A stretch of DNA of 64,000 nucleotides, from contig JAESUZ010000969.1 in NCBI GenBank assembly GCA_017311185.1, forward strand, positions 62,001-126,000. The letters run 5' to 3'. This document shows positions 44,540 to 55,439 of the stretch, piece by piece (within the stretch, counting starts at the first letter, position 1; each line of letters starts with the position of its first letter). The notes beneath the pieces were generated by a model. The model was not told where the DNA came from. It worked only from the letters and a program-made list of their open reading frames with translations, and did no database searches. The DNA is from Proteles cristata cristata (Eukaryota > Chordata > Mammalia > Carnivora > Hyaenidae). Position numbers and translations under genes: made by a program.

Positions 44540-44760
44540 CATGGGGCGCCTGGGTGGCTTAGTTGGTTAAGCGTCCGACTTTCGCTTGGGTCATGATCTC
44601 GCGGTTCGTGGGTTCGAGCCCCGCGTCGGGCTCTGTGCTGACTGCCAGCTCAGAGCCTGGAGCCTGTTTCAGTCTGTGACTCCCTCTCTCTCTGACCCTC
44701 CCCTGCTCACGCTGTCTCTCTCTCTCTCTTAAAAAATAAATAAAACATTAAAAAAAAAAA
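44540..44760 (+). mobile_element. CAN-SINE, young subfamily
   Basis: GGGGCGCCTGGGTGGCTTAG head, TTTCGCTTGGGTCATG, intact B box GGTTCGAGCCC, CTGACTGCCAGCTCAG, GTTTCAGTCTGTGACTCC and AAAAATAAATAAAACATT tail. AGAATATGTCATCAGCC (17 bp) is duplicated at 44523-44539 and 44761-44777. Confidence 0.98.
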
Positions 44761-44777
44761 AGAATATGTCATCAGCC

Positions 44778-45249
44778 TTGACAATTTTGTTCTTAAACTA
44801 TAAAAGATAGTATATCCCCTTGTCTAAAAATTATAAATCAATACAGAGTATTTATGTTAATGTAATTTATGAAAGATCATTTGTGGCAGAAATTTTTTAA
44901 AAAAAGTACTTTACCTATATTTAATTTCTTGTGCAGTTTTTTGTTTGTCCTAATGTTTTTGGTTGGCTACCATTTTCTTTCACTGTTTGTTTTTAGTATA
45001 ATTTCAGTCCCCTTTCTTTCTGAAGACCAATTATCCTTAGACTTTCAGTGTTATTTCATCAATCTGTATCAGTTTGGCTAGGTCTGTTGCATACTGGTAC
45101 TTTACTGCTTTTTTGCATCATATATTTTCTACTTTGTTGCTTTCTCCCTTATTATCTTGAAGAATATCTTCATGTATATTCCTAAAAAAAAAAAAGGAAA
45201 GAAAAGAAGGAAAGATGAAGGGTAAACTTGCTAGGTAAATTTACTATAT
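44778..45249. other. Unique T-rich sequence
   Basis: The 70-codon plus frame at 44869-45081 is hydrophobic only because the strand is T-rich. No gene supported. Confidence 0.45.
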
Positions 45250-45261
45250 CTAAAAATGTAT

Positions 45262-45470
45262 CTTTTATTCTTTTTAAGTTTATTTATTCATTTTGAGAAA
45301 GACATGTGAGCAGGGGAAAGGTAGGATGGAAGGAGAGAGAATCCTAAGCAGGTGCTGTGCTGTCAGCACAGAGCCAGATGTGGGACTTGATTTCATGAAA
45401 CCATGAGATCATGACCCAAACCAAAACCCAAGAGTTAGAGGGTTAATTGACAGAGCCATCCAGGCGCCCC
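45262..45470 (-). mobile_element. CAN-SINE, minus strand, older
   Basis: Reversed SINE ending 'cagagccatccaggcgcccc' with a decayed body ('ccagatgtgggacttgattt'). TAAAAATGTAT is duplicated at 45251-45261 and 45471-45481. Confidence 0.95.
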
Positions 45471-45481
45471 TAAAAATGTAT

Positions 45482-47566
45482 ATTGTATACTCATAATGTA
45501 TTGATGCTATTGATTAATGCTTTCACTGGGTTTAGAATGCTAAGCTAAAAATAATTTTATTTAGTATTTGAAATAGGCTTTTTAAGATATAGTGCCCCTG
45601 TTGAGAAGTATAGTATTATTTTCCTATTTCTTTTCATAATTTTATATGTGTTTTTGGTTCTCTTTCTGGAAACCTTCCTATTGATATTGGATATATCCTT
45701 TATGTCTTTCTTTCATTTTTCTTTCTCTGTTTCCTCTCTTTTTAGGAGAATTTTATGCTCAATTTTATGCTCCAACATTTCTATTATTTTTTATTGAAAT
45801 GATATCTTTAAGTTTAAGAACATGTATTCTTTCATTGGTTGTTCCTTCTTATAGGGTTTTCTTTTTAGTTCCCACAATTTTCCCCCAAATGATCTGAAGA
45901 TATTAACAGTATAATTTTTGAAGTTCCCATTACTTATGTTTATTTGAAGGTGGCTTCACCACTTAAAAATCTTGTTCATTAATATTATAAAGATTGTCTT
46001 GTGGCTTTGAAAAGATTATACTGATAGACTGTGGTAATTAATTGGTCAGAAGCAGAAGAATAAACAAAGAAACATAAAGCAGTTATTTAACCAAGAGTTT
46101 GGAGAAGGGGCCACCCATCTTTTGAAAGGCCAAGGACAAATCATATAATATATGTTGTAAATAATATGGGTTGGCAAAATATTTTAAATAAATACTTCTC
46201 TTCTTACTCTCTTTCTCTATCATAGTCTCTACAGATATTTTCTTTCTTTGACTTTAAAGCTCTTTGCTGTCTCCATTAGACCCCTTTCCAGTAACTACAG
46301 TTAACCTCAGGTATTTCCTTGGATCTTTGTTCTACCTCTTTTCTGTAATCAATCTGGAAAATAAAAATGGCTTTAAAGATCACAGACTTATGGCAGATAG
46401 AGACTGGGTAGAATCCTGTTGAAATGTCTCTACCTTCTGCTCAGAGGTCGTGAGAACACTCACTATTGGAAAGAAGAGTTGATACAGAAGGACTCACTAC
46501 AGCCATATGGCACCAAAATAAACATGAGAGGAAGGCTATAGCTCTAAAGCAAAACGAAACAGAAAACTGAAAGATGGATCTAGAGGAAAGAGCTCAAGCT
46601 TCCTAAAATTTCTTTTGTCCTAAGTATAGAGAAGAAATCAGTGTGTGGTTCCCAGAAGTCTAAATGTTTCCTTTAGCATACTCCTGGATGAGAGCAGCCT
46701 ACTTGTCTGATATCAGTTCTTGCAATTTCTTTCTTTTAGACTGATTAATGGACGAAATTCTTTGGAATTTTTTGGCCTGTTGATTTCAGTAGTAATAGGA
46801 TCTGAACATCTCTCAATTCATTTCTTCCCACAGAACAAGTGTATATTATATAGAAATCAATATAAAATTTTAGCAGGACCGAATTCAGAATTATGGAATA
46901 AACACGTTGAGATTTCTTTCCTCCTTTCCACCTATACTCTCCAAGGATCAAGTATCTATTCCCAACTTATTGACTGATTCAGGACCAACAAAGTCTGGGA
47001 GTATATTCCTGACTACAAATATTCTTTTTTCTATTTTTGCTCCCTTTATCTAAATCATAATTTAACTTTCCAGTATCCTTTTGTCCTTAGTTTTCTTTGT
47101 GCTATTAAGTTAAACTAAAAATAAGTTCATGCTAATATAACAGCCAGTTACTGAACTTCACGTTCCAGGTGACATATAAGCCTTCACCTACTTAAGATTC
47201 ACACGTGATTTCAGTGGTGGGAGTGTGATGTACTGTAGTGATATTTCAGCAGCACATGCACATATCCCAAACCTTCATAACATAGGAGAGGCTTCTTCTA
47301 CCTCCATTATGGCAAATGGGGATCACAAAACGAAAAAGAGGAGGTATAGAATTCATTGCATTCTCAACTCCATTCTTCATGTAACGATAGGAAATTTTGC
47401 ACTTTTCTTTCCTCTTTCATGAATTATGTATATAACTCTCACCTTCCCATTCCATTTTATATCAGTAGGTAGAGGAGCTAATAAGCCTTGATTGATGAGA
47501 GCCTACCCTAATATGGTTATTGTGATAATTATTGAATAATCTCCAGATGTAATTACTTAATAAACC
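45482..47566. other. Undiagnosed sequence, no gene supported
   Basis: 45600-45870 is T/TTTC-rich. 46420-46700 is of higher complexity and may be an old repeat. Frames on both strands at 46720-46977 overlap each other and have no motif. 47225-47422 likewise. Confidence 0.4.
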
Positions 47567-47573
47567 AGATGCA

Positions 47574-47781
47574 TGGGGTACCTGGGTGGCTCAGTCAGTT
47601 AAGCATGAGACTCTGGATATCAGATCAGCCCATGATTTCATAGTCCTAAGACTGAGCCCTGTGTAGGGCTCTATGCTGGCCATAGAGCCTGTGTAATATC
47701 TCTTTCCCTCTGTTCCTCTCCTGTTAGTGCACATGTCTACACCCTCTTTCTCTTTAATTCATTAATTAAAATAAATAAAAT
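47574..47781 (+). mobile_element. CAN-SINE, very diverged
   Basis: GGGGTACCTGGGTGGCTCAG head and GGGCTCTATGCTGGCC remnant, then a shortened CT-rich segment and AAAATAAATAAAAT tail. The B-box region is destroyed ('gactgagccctgtgtaggg'). AGATGCA at 47567-47573 and 47782-47788 is the probable target-site duplication. This is one of the oldest copies in the window. Confidence 0.9.
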
Positions 47782-47788
47782 AGATGCA

Positions 47789-48440
47789 GTAAACTATTAG
47801 CTTTGCTTTGCATACAGAATGTTTAAAAGTTAGGGCACTTCCCAATAAATTTTGGATTTTGGCTCCTTTGAACATAACTGAGCTCTGGCAACCCTGAGCC
47901 CTGATGTCACATAGTCTGTTGGTGATGCTCCTCTGGAGCTGGGCAGCCACTGCTCCTTTATCTGCAACAAGTTTGCTCTCCATTTTTCACACTTCCAACC
48001 CACTCTCTGTTCCTGAAACTTCCTTTACCTTACGCATTTAAGGCCAACCCATAGATGTTTGAATTTTGTTTTTGTCAATTAGAGCATTTAAGACAGGAGG
48101 TACTGTAGAATTCATTATTGTCTAGACTACTTAGCAATAACTTAATATAAGCTATATACATAAAAGTATAGGAAGTTTTTGATCTTTGTTTTTTAGAATA
48201 TTTTTGTCCATCTACTTTTTCAAAAATAGTCTTTTTAAAAATCTCTTCAATGAGTACTCTTCATATGAGTTCACATTACTTCAATGAGTAATGATGTACT
48301 TTGAGTTGGCTTCTCTCTACTTCTGAAAAGAAATGTTGGTTTACATAAAAAATTTAACAGGATATATTTTTCTATTATTAATATGTATTTGCCACCTGTC
48401 AGCTGAATAGATCCAAAATTGCTTATTAGCCAAGTTGAAT
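47789..48440. other. Unique sequence
   Basis: 47820-48010 has more balanced composition. The 73-codon minus frame at 47762-47983 shows no known motif. 'cttcaatgagta' is repeated directly near 48246-48291. No gene supported. Confidence 0.45.
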
Positions 48441-48518
48441 GAATAAATGGATAAAATGGATAAAATGTATAAAATGTATAAATAAATGTATAAAATGTAT
48501 AAAATGTATAAATAAATG
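48441..48518. repeat. Short minisatellite of TAAAATGTA-type units
   Basis: ATAAAATGG and ATAAAATGT units repeat, and a higher-order block (two TATAAAATG units plus TATAAATAAATG) occurs twice in tandem up to 48518. Confidence 0.9.
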
Positions 48519-48654
48519 AGCTTCTACACTTTAGGATGTCTACACTGTGTGGAAGGAATTCCTTGAAAATGTGCCAACTTTTTTTTTAACTTTTGGATCA
48601 CATCTTATTATCCTAGCTGTAATTAGAAATCTTGTGAAATTAAGAACCATTAAA
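48519..48654. other. Unique sequence
   Basis: Nothing recognised. Confidence 0.4.
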
Positions 48655-48765
48655 TTCAATGAGTTTTCAGCATCATAAATTTGCCCAGAGGCACCCAGCC
48701 TATGGGTCTGACTAGGACTGGGTTTTCATAGAGTTCTCCCTCCTCTCCTCCTATTGATTCTAAAA
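48655..48765 (+). repeat. Possible MIR 3' half
   Basis: 'aaatttgcccagaggcaccc', 'agcctatgggtctgactagg' and 'actgggttttcatagagttc' parallel MIR (ACTTGCCCAAGGTCACACAGC..GGGATTCGAACCC). Confidence 0.45.
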
Positions 48766-48935
48766 GGCAGCGTCTCTTCCACTTAGCTAATTAATTACAC
48801 CTGGCAAAAAGCAGATGGTTCTGCAGGCTTTGAAGCATGGAAATAGCGAGGTGCATATCAGCTAGCTTCAGCTTCCCTCAGGTGGAATTTAGATTATGAC
48901 TCCTGAAGCTACAAAGAAAATAAAGTATTGCATAA
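48766..48935. other. Candidate conserved non-coding block
   Basis: Higher-complexity sequence with a homeodomain-type TAATTAATTA run (about 48788-48797), then CACCTGG (an E-box) and a block around 'agcatggaaatagcgaggtg'. No frame is present. It could be an enhancer-like element, but only by composition and motif content. Confidence 0.25.
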
Positions 48936-49339
48936 TTACAAAAAAAAATATTTAAATGTTTTTATTCAAAAAATATAGTTTAAGGTATAAAGTATCTTTT
49001 TTTTTTAATTCAACACAACTATACTTTTAAAATAATTATGTTTATCATCTAGTTTGGAATGATACTTGCCAGATGTTGCCATCTAATTGCTCTGAGCTCA
49101 AAGTAAAATGAAACTAGAGAAGCAGGGCCACTTGGAAAATTATTAAAAACAGTTCTCAAAATATTACAACTTTTTAGTAAATAATGTTTTTGTGTTGTTT
49201 AATGATAAGAAAAGATGTATATGTAACAATGGTAAAAGTAAAAGTGAGGGCATTTAGTGATGCTTCTACTAATATTCCCACTTGTATTCCACATTTTTAT
49301 ACTAGTCTGGTTAATCTTTATTTCTTCTCTCTTGTATTT
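48936..49339. other. Unique AT-rich sequence
   Basis: A and T runs at 48940-49010. No gene seen. Confidence 0.45.
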
Positions 49340-49571
49340 CTTTTTTCTTAAATTTCTTTTTTGGTTTTTATTCATTTTTTGAGAGACAGAGACAGAGCAC
49401 AAGCAGGGGAGGGGCAGAGAGCAAGGAAGACACAGAATCTGAAGCAGGCTGCAGGGTGCTTACAGGAGCTGTAAGCACAGAGCCTGGCAAGGGACTTGAA
49501 CTCACAAACCTCAAGATCATGATCTGAGCCGAACTTGGCCACTTAACTGACTGAGACACCCAGATGCCCCT
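49340..49571 (-). mobile_element. CAN-SINE, minus strand
   Basis: Reversed SINE ending 'gactgagacacccagatgcc'. The middle is altered by a small internal repeat ('ttacaggagctgtaagcac'). The target-site duplication is unclear. The minus frame at 49368-49559 is the SINE. Confidence 0.93.
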
Positions 49572-50082
49572 CCCCGCTATATTTCAAACGAGGTGGCTTA
49601 AAATAGAGTATCACTGGAGCTTAATTTTCTATGTAAAATTATTTCAAATATGACATAATTATATAAACACATCCTACAGAAGTAAATTAGGCATAGAATA
49701 TGAATGCACACAGATAATCTATGAAATATTCTCTTTAGTAAGGTCATATTAAATTATCCACTTTAAATCTTTCTGCATTCACAATTGTTTAGTTTCATAA
49801 AATTTCTAAAACTATTGTCTTTAATTCTAGTTTGCATGTGAAAACTTTTAGTTTAGGGGTTTATATTTTGAAAGATAATTTCATTAAAATTGAACATATT
49901 TTTTGTTAGAGATTGAATACAAATTCTTCTACATATAGGGTGTTATTACTGGTTTTCTCAATACATATATGAAATTAATGTAAATAAAATTAATGTTCCA
50001 AACTCCCATAAATAAAATCACCTCCCTCTGTTTCCACTGTTTTTTTCACTATTTTAAATAGATTATTATAAATTATTTCAAA
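49572..50082. other. Unique AT-rich sequence
   Basis: No gene seen. Confidence 0.45.
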
Positions 50083-50248
50083 TATTTTTTTTAAGTTTAT
50101 TATTTTGAGGGGGTGGGAGAGACAAAGAGAAAGGGAGAGAAAGAATCCCAAGCAGGCAGGCTATGGGGAACTCATGAAACTGCAAGGCCATAACCTGAGC
50201 CAAAACCAAGGGTCAGACACTTAACCTACTGAGCCACTCGGGCTCCCC
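50083..50248 (-). mobile_element. CAN-SINE, minus strand, internally deleted
   Basis: Both ends are present (T-rich complement of the A tail at the left, 'actgagccactcgggctccc' at the right), but the CAGAGCC/GGGCTC middle is missing between 'aagcaggcaggctatgggga' and 'actcatgaaactgcaaggcc'. An old copy with an internal deletion. Confidence 0.88.
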
Positions 50249-51204
50249 AGAGGATGATTGTTTAGCATGTATGCCTTAAGAAGATACCTCAATCTTCTGT
50301 ACTATTGAGGAGTGTACAATTTAATTCAATAAGTTTACCTACAGAAAGGATTTGTGATAAAGCTACATTTAACCATATGTTTTAATTTTGAATTCATTTC
50401 TCTTCTACTATATGAGCTTTACCTCATTTGCCTTTAAGATTAACAGGATATTAAAGTTAATGTTAAAATAAACTTTCATTGATTTGACTTCACTAATTTG
50501 AATGATCTATTCTTTTGCTCTTTGTATTAATTGTTCAACAGCAAAAGGTAAAAAAAAAAACATAAGGATATTGCAGATTTGGTTAGGAGAACCAAATGCA
50601 CTACACATTTAAATTATACATTTTCATATTTTTAGAAATATAGTTGCAAAGCACATAGAGGCAGATTCTACTCAGGCTATGATTGTGGATAAGGTAATTA
50701 AAAATATCCATGCCCTATTCATTAAGACAGAACTTCCAAGGACTAAGCATAGATAATGTTCCCATAGTACTTGGAAGTAATAAAGTTGCCTTTTTTTTTT
50801 TAATTCAGTTTTTTACTCATTTGAAGGGCTTTTCCTTAAGTAGTCTGAATTCTTGAAGTTTTATTGTGCTGCCTTTTCCTATGTGTCTACTTCCGACAGC
50901 AGCAAAAGGAATGTACCTCCAATGATAAGGTTGGGATATAATTCAAATATCTAAGAGAGCAAAGATTTTTTTTTCAATGCATAATTTTTCATGTAGAAAA
51001 GATACCTTAAAAGCATAATTTTACCTTTCAACTCAATAAAATATTTTCAGAAAGGACTTCAGAGAAATTATTCTGAGTTCTTAATTATACTTAGAAGTAG
51101 ATTATATCATTTAGAGTTGTACCTCCTCGCTGCTTAAACTTTATTTTTCCCTTTAAATTTCTCAAACTTTTCTTCTATTGTTGGAGAATAAAAGATTTAA
51201 AAGC
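50249..51204. other. Unique AT-rich sequence
   Basis: No gene or named repeat seen. Confidence 0.45.
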
Positions 51205-51375
51205 AGGATCTCAACCCAGCAGTTAATGAGTTGGAATCCTAGTTCTCTAGAAATCTTACCAGTTATTTAGCTCTTTAAACTTCTGGAAAATAAGATTAGT
51301 AATAATTACCTCATAGGACTTCTCCATGAAGTAAGAGAAATAGACATTATAAAGATGTTCAGGTAATGGCAGTAT
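51205..51375 (-). repeat. MIR, minus orientation
   Basis: 'gagttggaatcctagttctc', 'ccagttatttagctctttaa' and 'agtaataattacctcatagg' match the reversed MIR (..TGGGTTCAAATCC..TAATAATAGTACCTACCTCATAGGG), with 'acttctccatgaagtaagag' following. Confidence 0.68.
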
Positions 51376-51404
51376 TTACTAAGAGTCACTAGAGTCAACT
51401 GATT

Positions 51405-51525
51405 AACTATGGGCTTTGGAGCCTGTTATGCAGGCATTTGAATCCTAGCTTGACCCCTATGTGTGAGGCATTCAGCACCTTCTTTAATCATTGTGTGTCT
51501 CATTTGTTATGCCATTGGGACATAG
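51405..51525 (-). repeat. MIR, minus orientation (second copy)
   Basis: 'ctttggagcctgttatgcag', 'gcatttgaatcctagcttga' and 'attgtgtgtctcatttgtta' match the 3' half of MIR reversed. Separate from the preceding copy, which has its own start. Confidence 0.6.
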
Positions 51526-51829
51526 AAGTCCCACCCAGAAAAAGAAAATTCTGAATGTAAAGATGTTAAGTAATTTTATGGATAATATAAATATCATAAT
51601 ATACTTCTAAAAGGGCATCAGAAGCTAATGTAAGTTGAAAATAATTTTAATGAAAAATAATAAAAATTTAAAAATAAGCAAACACAAACCCACGTATTCT
51701 AATTTTGCCTAATAATTCTGCAACAGTTCTAGCTCTCTCAGAAGGGTATTTATCTATGTGATCAGACAGAAAAAATTGTTTAGCAGAATAGAAGAAATTT
51801 GCTGGCCAGAGAACTTTTCCTATTTTCCT
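51526..51829. other. Unique AT-rich sequence
   Basis: Nothing recognised. Confidence 0.4.
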
Positions 51830-51998
51830 AATAATAATGATATATCAGTTGAACATTTGCTCTATAACAGACACTGTGGTGAGCATTTGCATATGTGAAC
51901 TCTTTTTCTCCTTATACTTGCCCTAGCAGAGAGGTATTATTAATATCCATTTTATAGATAAAGGACTGAGGCTTAGAGACAATAAGTGGTGTGGCTGA
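51830..51998 (+). repeat. MIR, plus orientation
   Basis: 'ctataacagacactgtggtg', 'agcatttgcatatgtgaact', 'gcagagaggtattattaata', 'tccattttatagataaagga' and 'ctgaggcttagagacaataa' follow the MIR consensus in order. One of the best preserved MIRs here. Confidence 0.8.
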
Positions 51999-53339
51999 AT
52001 GTGTACAAGTACCTTTGGTAGAGATATGGTTATCAGGTCTCACCCGATAGCCTGTGCAGAATTTACGTCCCAGAAGTCTCTTCTTGAATGTTGGAGGTTG
52101 ACTGACCCCTCTGACATTGTGAAGCATATTGAGTCATTTCTTTATGCCCAGCCTCAAAGGGCAGACAAGTATCTGAAATAATTTTTAAATCATATTTATT
52201 AACCCAGGAAAATGGGTGCATTCTAGAATAAATGTGCATCTTAATTTAGAAGACATGATAATAAAGTTACAGAACTGTACCATGGCATAGCAGATCCTAT
52301 TCTGTTGTGACATCAAATGTCACACTATAAAAATAATTTTTGCAATGGGGAAAAATTAGAGTGGTGGTTTTAGGATCCATAGAATATAATGATTCATTAG
52401 AAGTGATACACATACTTTCTGCAGAAATTTTTATGTTTCTTTCTTCAGATATTTTAAATATCTACCTTTAACTCATAAAATCTCTGAGCAAATATTGTAT
52501 TTGATTACACTGTACCATGTACCACATCTTTCCTCCAAAGTAAATGGCCTTTGTTTTCTTGTATAAAGCAGCAATGTTATTATAGTAATGCTTGTTACAC
52601 ATCTATTTTTTCTTATGCATTTTATTGATTTAATTTTAAAAACTTAATAAATTTAAACAGAAGTGTGCAGAGTCCCACCTCCCTGCTCAACCCTGAGCCA
52701 TACAGATGGGTTTAATTGTGTTCTGTGTTTTCTAATTAATCCATCCTGCTGCAGTAAAAATGTCAGATCCATGCAATGGAAGAGGAGAGCCCAACTTACT
52801 TGCCCCTGTCCTTTGGCATTTACTTCCATTTCTTTGCAGTACAGTGGTCATGGCAATGGACGGAAAGGTCGCCTGGAAATTGCCTGTAGAGATATTGGAG
52901 CCTGTGATCTATGTACCAACCTGAACTAAACAGAGAGAATCCAACAGCTTTAAATATTGTCACAGAATGTAGTTACAGCCATGACAAGAAATGACTCACA
53001 GGGTTAATTCAACTAGGTATCCAGGATTACTCAGTGTGGTAGAAAGAGTAGTTATAGAATTTTCATTCTTGTTCTCAGGAACAATCAGTCTTATGAAATA
53101 CAGATCACCCCATTTTCTATTAACCAAATTTGGGAGTACATATAATACTATTTTAGCTCAATGTATCTAGTTCTAAAATTACTACACTATGCACCAAACT
53201 TCACTTACAAAGATTTCATGTCATTCTCAGAAGTTTTCATTTGGTCTTTTTACCTCCCAAAAGATCCATGCTTCAACCAATGTGCATATATTTTTAAATC
53301 ATTTGGATAAATGAGGTTCCTGAACTACACTGATAATTT
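51999..53339. other. Unique sequence; one higher-complexity block
   Basis: 52660-52930 is richer in GC and carries a 267-nt frame without ATG (first codon GTG). Its predicted peptide has 11 Cys and no family I recognise. A good splice-acceptor-like tract ends at 52839 (TTCCATTTCTTTGCAG). The rest is ordinary. I do not call a gene. Confidence 0.4.
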
Positions 53340-53500
53340 GAAATAGCTACCATTTTTTTAGTACCAGATGCTTTATGTATATAATTGCAATTCTCACTGT
53401 AAGCTAGCAAAGTAAATATTATTGTTCCTATTTTATAGATAGTAGAAAAGAAACATTAACTTGTCTGAAATCACACAGGTAAAAGATAACAAAGATGTGC
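53340..53500 (+). repeat. MIR, plus orientation
   Basis: 'gtaccagatgctttatgtat', 'attgttcctattttatagat' and 'cttgtctgaaatcacacagg' follow MIR in order. Confidence 0.72.
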
Positions 53501-53504
53501 TTTA

Positions 53505-53905
53505 AAAAAATGAACTATCTATAAAAAAATTGTGGCATATTCATATAATGGAACAGTAGAAAATAAAAAATGAACAAATTACTAGTATAGGCAACAGTAT
53601 AAATGAATCTCAAAAACATTTGGAATAAAAGAAAGCAAGAAAAATACATAATGTATGAGTCCAATTGTATAAACTTAATACAAAGGCAAAAGTAATCTAT
53701 GGTCATAGAAGTCAGAAGAGTGGCTTTAGGGGGCTTGATTGGGAAGAAGTAAGGAAAATGTCTGTGACAGAAATTTTCTGTATCTTTGTCTAGATTGTGG
53801 TTACATGGATATAGATGCACAAACACTGGATGCATGTATGTGTAGAAAAGAGAGCTTAAGATTCATGTAGTTTACTGTATTACTATATACTCATTTAAAA
53901 CTTCA
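53505..53905 (+). mobile_element. Old L1/HAL1-like 3' end, sense
   Basis: 'attgtggcatattcatataa', 'tggaacagtagaaaataaaa', 'gaatctcaaaaacatttgga', 'gtctagattgtggttacatg' and 'ttactgtattactatatact' follow the end of an old L1-type element. The 106-codon minus frame at 53515-53835 is antisense to it. Confidence 0.8.
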
Positions 53906-54065
53906 TACAAACTAATCTAAGTACAAAGCTACTTTTGTTCTATCTTGCCATGGTATTTGATATGTCAGATTTTGAAACCAATGCGTTATAAAATTATGAT
54001 ATTCCTATTCAAACATTTATTCCTAATTTTCTCCAGATTAAAACTCTATTTTAAAAAACTGACTT

Positions 54066-54284
54066 GGGGCGCCTGGGTGGCTTAGTCGGTTAAGCGTCCG
54101 ACTTTCGCTTAGGTCATGATCTCGCGGTTCGTGGGTTCGGGCCCCGCGTCGGGCTCTGTGCTGACTGCCAGCTCAGAGCCTGGAGCCTGTTTCAGTCTGT
54201 GACTCCCTCTCTGACCCTCCCCTGCTCACGCTGTCTCTCTCTCTCTCTCTCTCTCCTAGAAATAAATAAAACATTTAAAAAAAA
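54066..54284 (+). mobile_element. CAN-SINE, young subfamily
   Basis: GGGGCGCCTGGGTGGCTTAG, A box TGGCTTAGTCGG, CGACTTTCGCTTAGG, and a one-base change in the B box (GGTTCGGGCCC). CTGACTGCCAGCTCAG, GTTTCAGTCTGTGACTCC and CCTAGAAATAAATAAAACATT follow. TTAAAAAACTGACTT (15 bp) is duplicated at 54051-54065 and 54285-54299. Confidence 0.98.
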
Positions 54285-54299
54285 TTAAAAAACTGACTT

Positions 54300-55439
54300 A
54301 ATTTGATTTGGACCTAAATGTGACTTTTTAAAGTGTAATGGTATCAGCTTCTGGGCAATCATATTTTATGACTTATTTACTTTCTTATTTTTTAAAGTGG
54401 TGTTTTTATTTATTATTTTTAACATCACTTTAACAAATAGACATTTTGTCAAGGACACCGAGGCCTCCAAACTATGGATTTGTTATTTTTAATATTTTTA
54501 TATAGTCTTTTAATTTTTTATATAGCCTTGATGTTTGAAATAATATTATAATCATTTTACAAGATTAAGTCATCCTTCTTTCTCTTGCTTTATCTTTAAT
54601 TTGCAAGTCTTAGCTTGCCAGCAGCAAACATACATAACAATATTATTTATTATTACTGTCGTTGGGACAAATCATGCTATGCCGAAATACTCTAAAGAAG
54701 CAGTGAGGAAATCACACATGGTAAGAAGAATTATTAAAACTATACAAACTAATATTGTAGGTGAGATATTTGAAAGTGACCTTGCAGCATATCCCAGGCT
54801 TATTGTATTAAAGCCTATAAATAAAAGGGACAAATCATTTCTGGGTACTAATATGACTTTCCCCCTTATTGGTAATGAAAACGTTGAACTCCACTGATTT
54901 GTTCTACTGAAGCTATTACATTTTCTGGAAACTTGGATCAGTTATTTAAGAGGATTGTTGTCTGTAATGAAGGCTTTCTAGTATATAAAGAAATAAAAAT
55001 ATCTGATCTTTATGTAAAGGAGTATTCTATTTTAATAGTAAAAGATAATGAATTTCTCAGTCTCTTTGTATACCTTTGATTGTGTTCATCTTTATCAGAG
55101 AGATATTTATTTACTGTTAATTTTTCATTTAACTTTCAGAATTCACACTTTATTCTATGTTTACATAATTATTGGTATTGTTTTAATATATTTTCTAATA
55201 TACCTTAAAGTATCATTTTCAAAACATCGAATCACATTTCCAAACAAAAAAATACAAAAATTTAGGAGGGTAACATCTGGTACATTAATTTGCTCAATTG
55301 TTTGCTAATAACCTCAAATAGAGATCAGGTTTTCCACAGTGCTTTATAAGTGTTTTCACCATTAAAAGACCCTTCCTCAAGTAAACAGTAACCTTTTACC
55401 TATGAAAACCACACTTTAAAAATAATATTTAAGAGACTA
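54300..55439. other. Unique AT-rich sequence
   Basis: The frames at 54601-54897 and 55048-55308 carry no motif (the first starts at TTG). No gene supported. Confidence 0.45.

Noticed and set aside
53515..53835. 106-codon minus frame
   Set aside because: Antisense to an old L1/HAL1-like 3' end; hydrophobic only because of T-rich codons.
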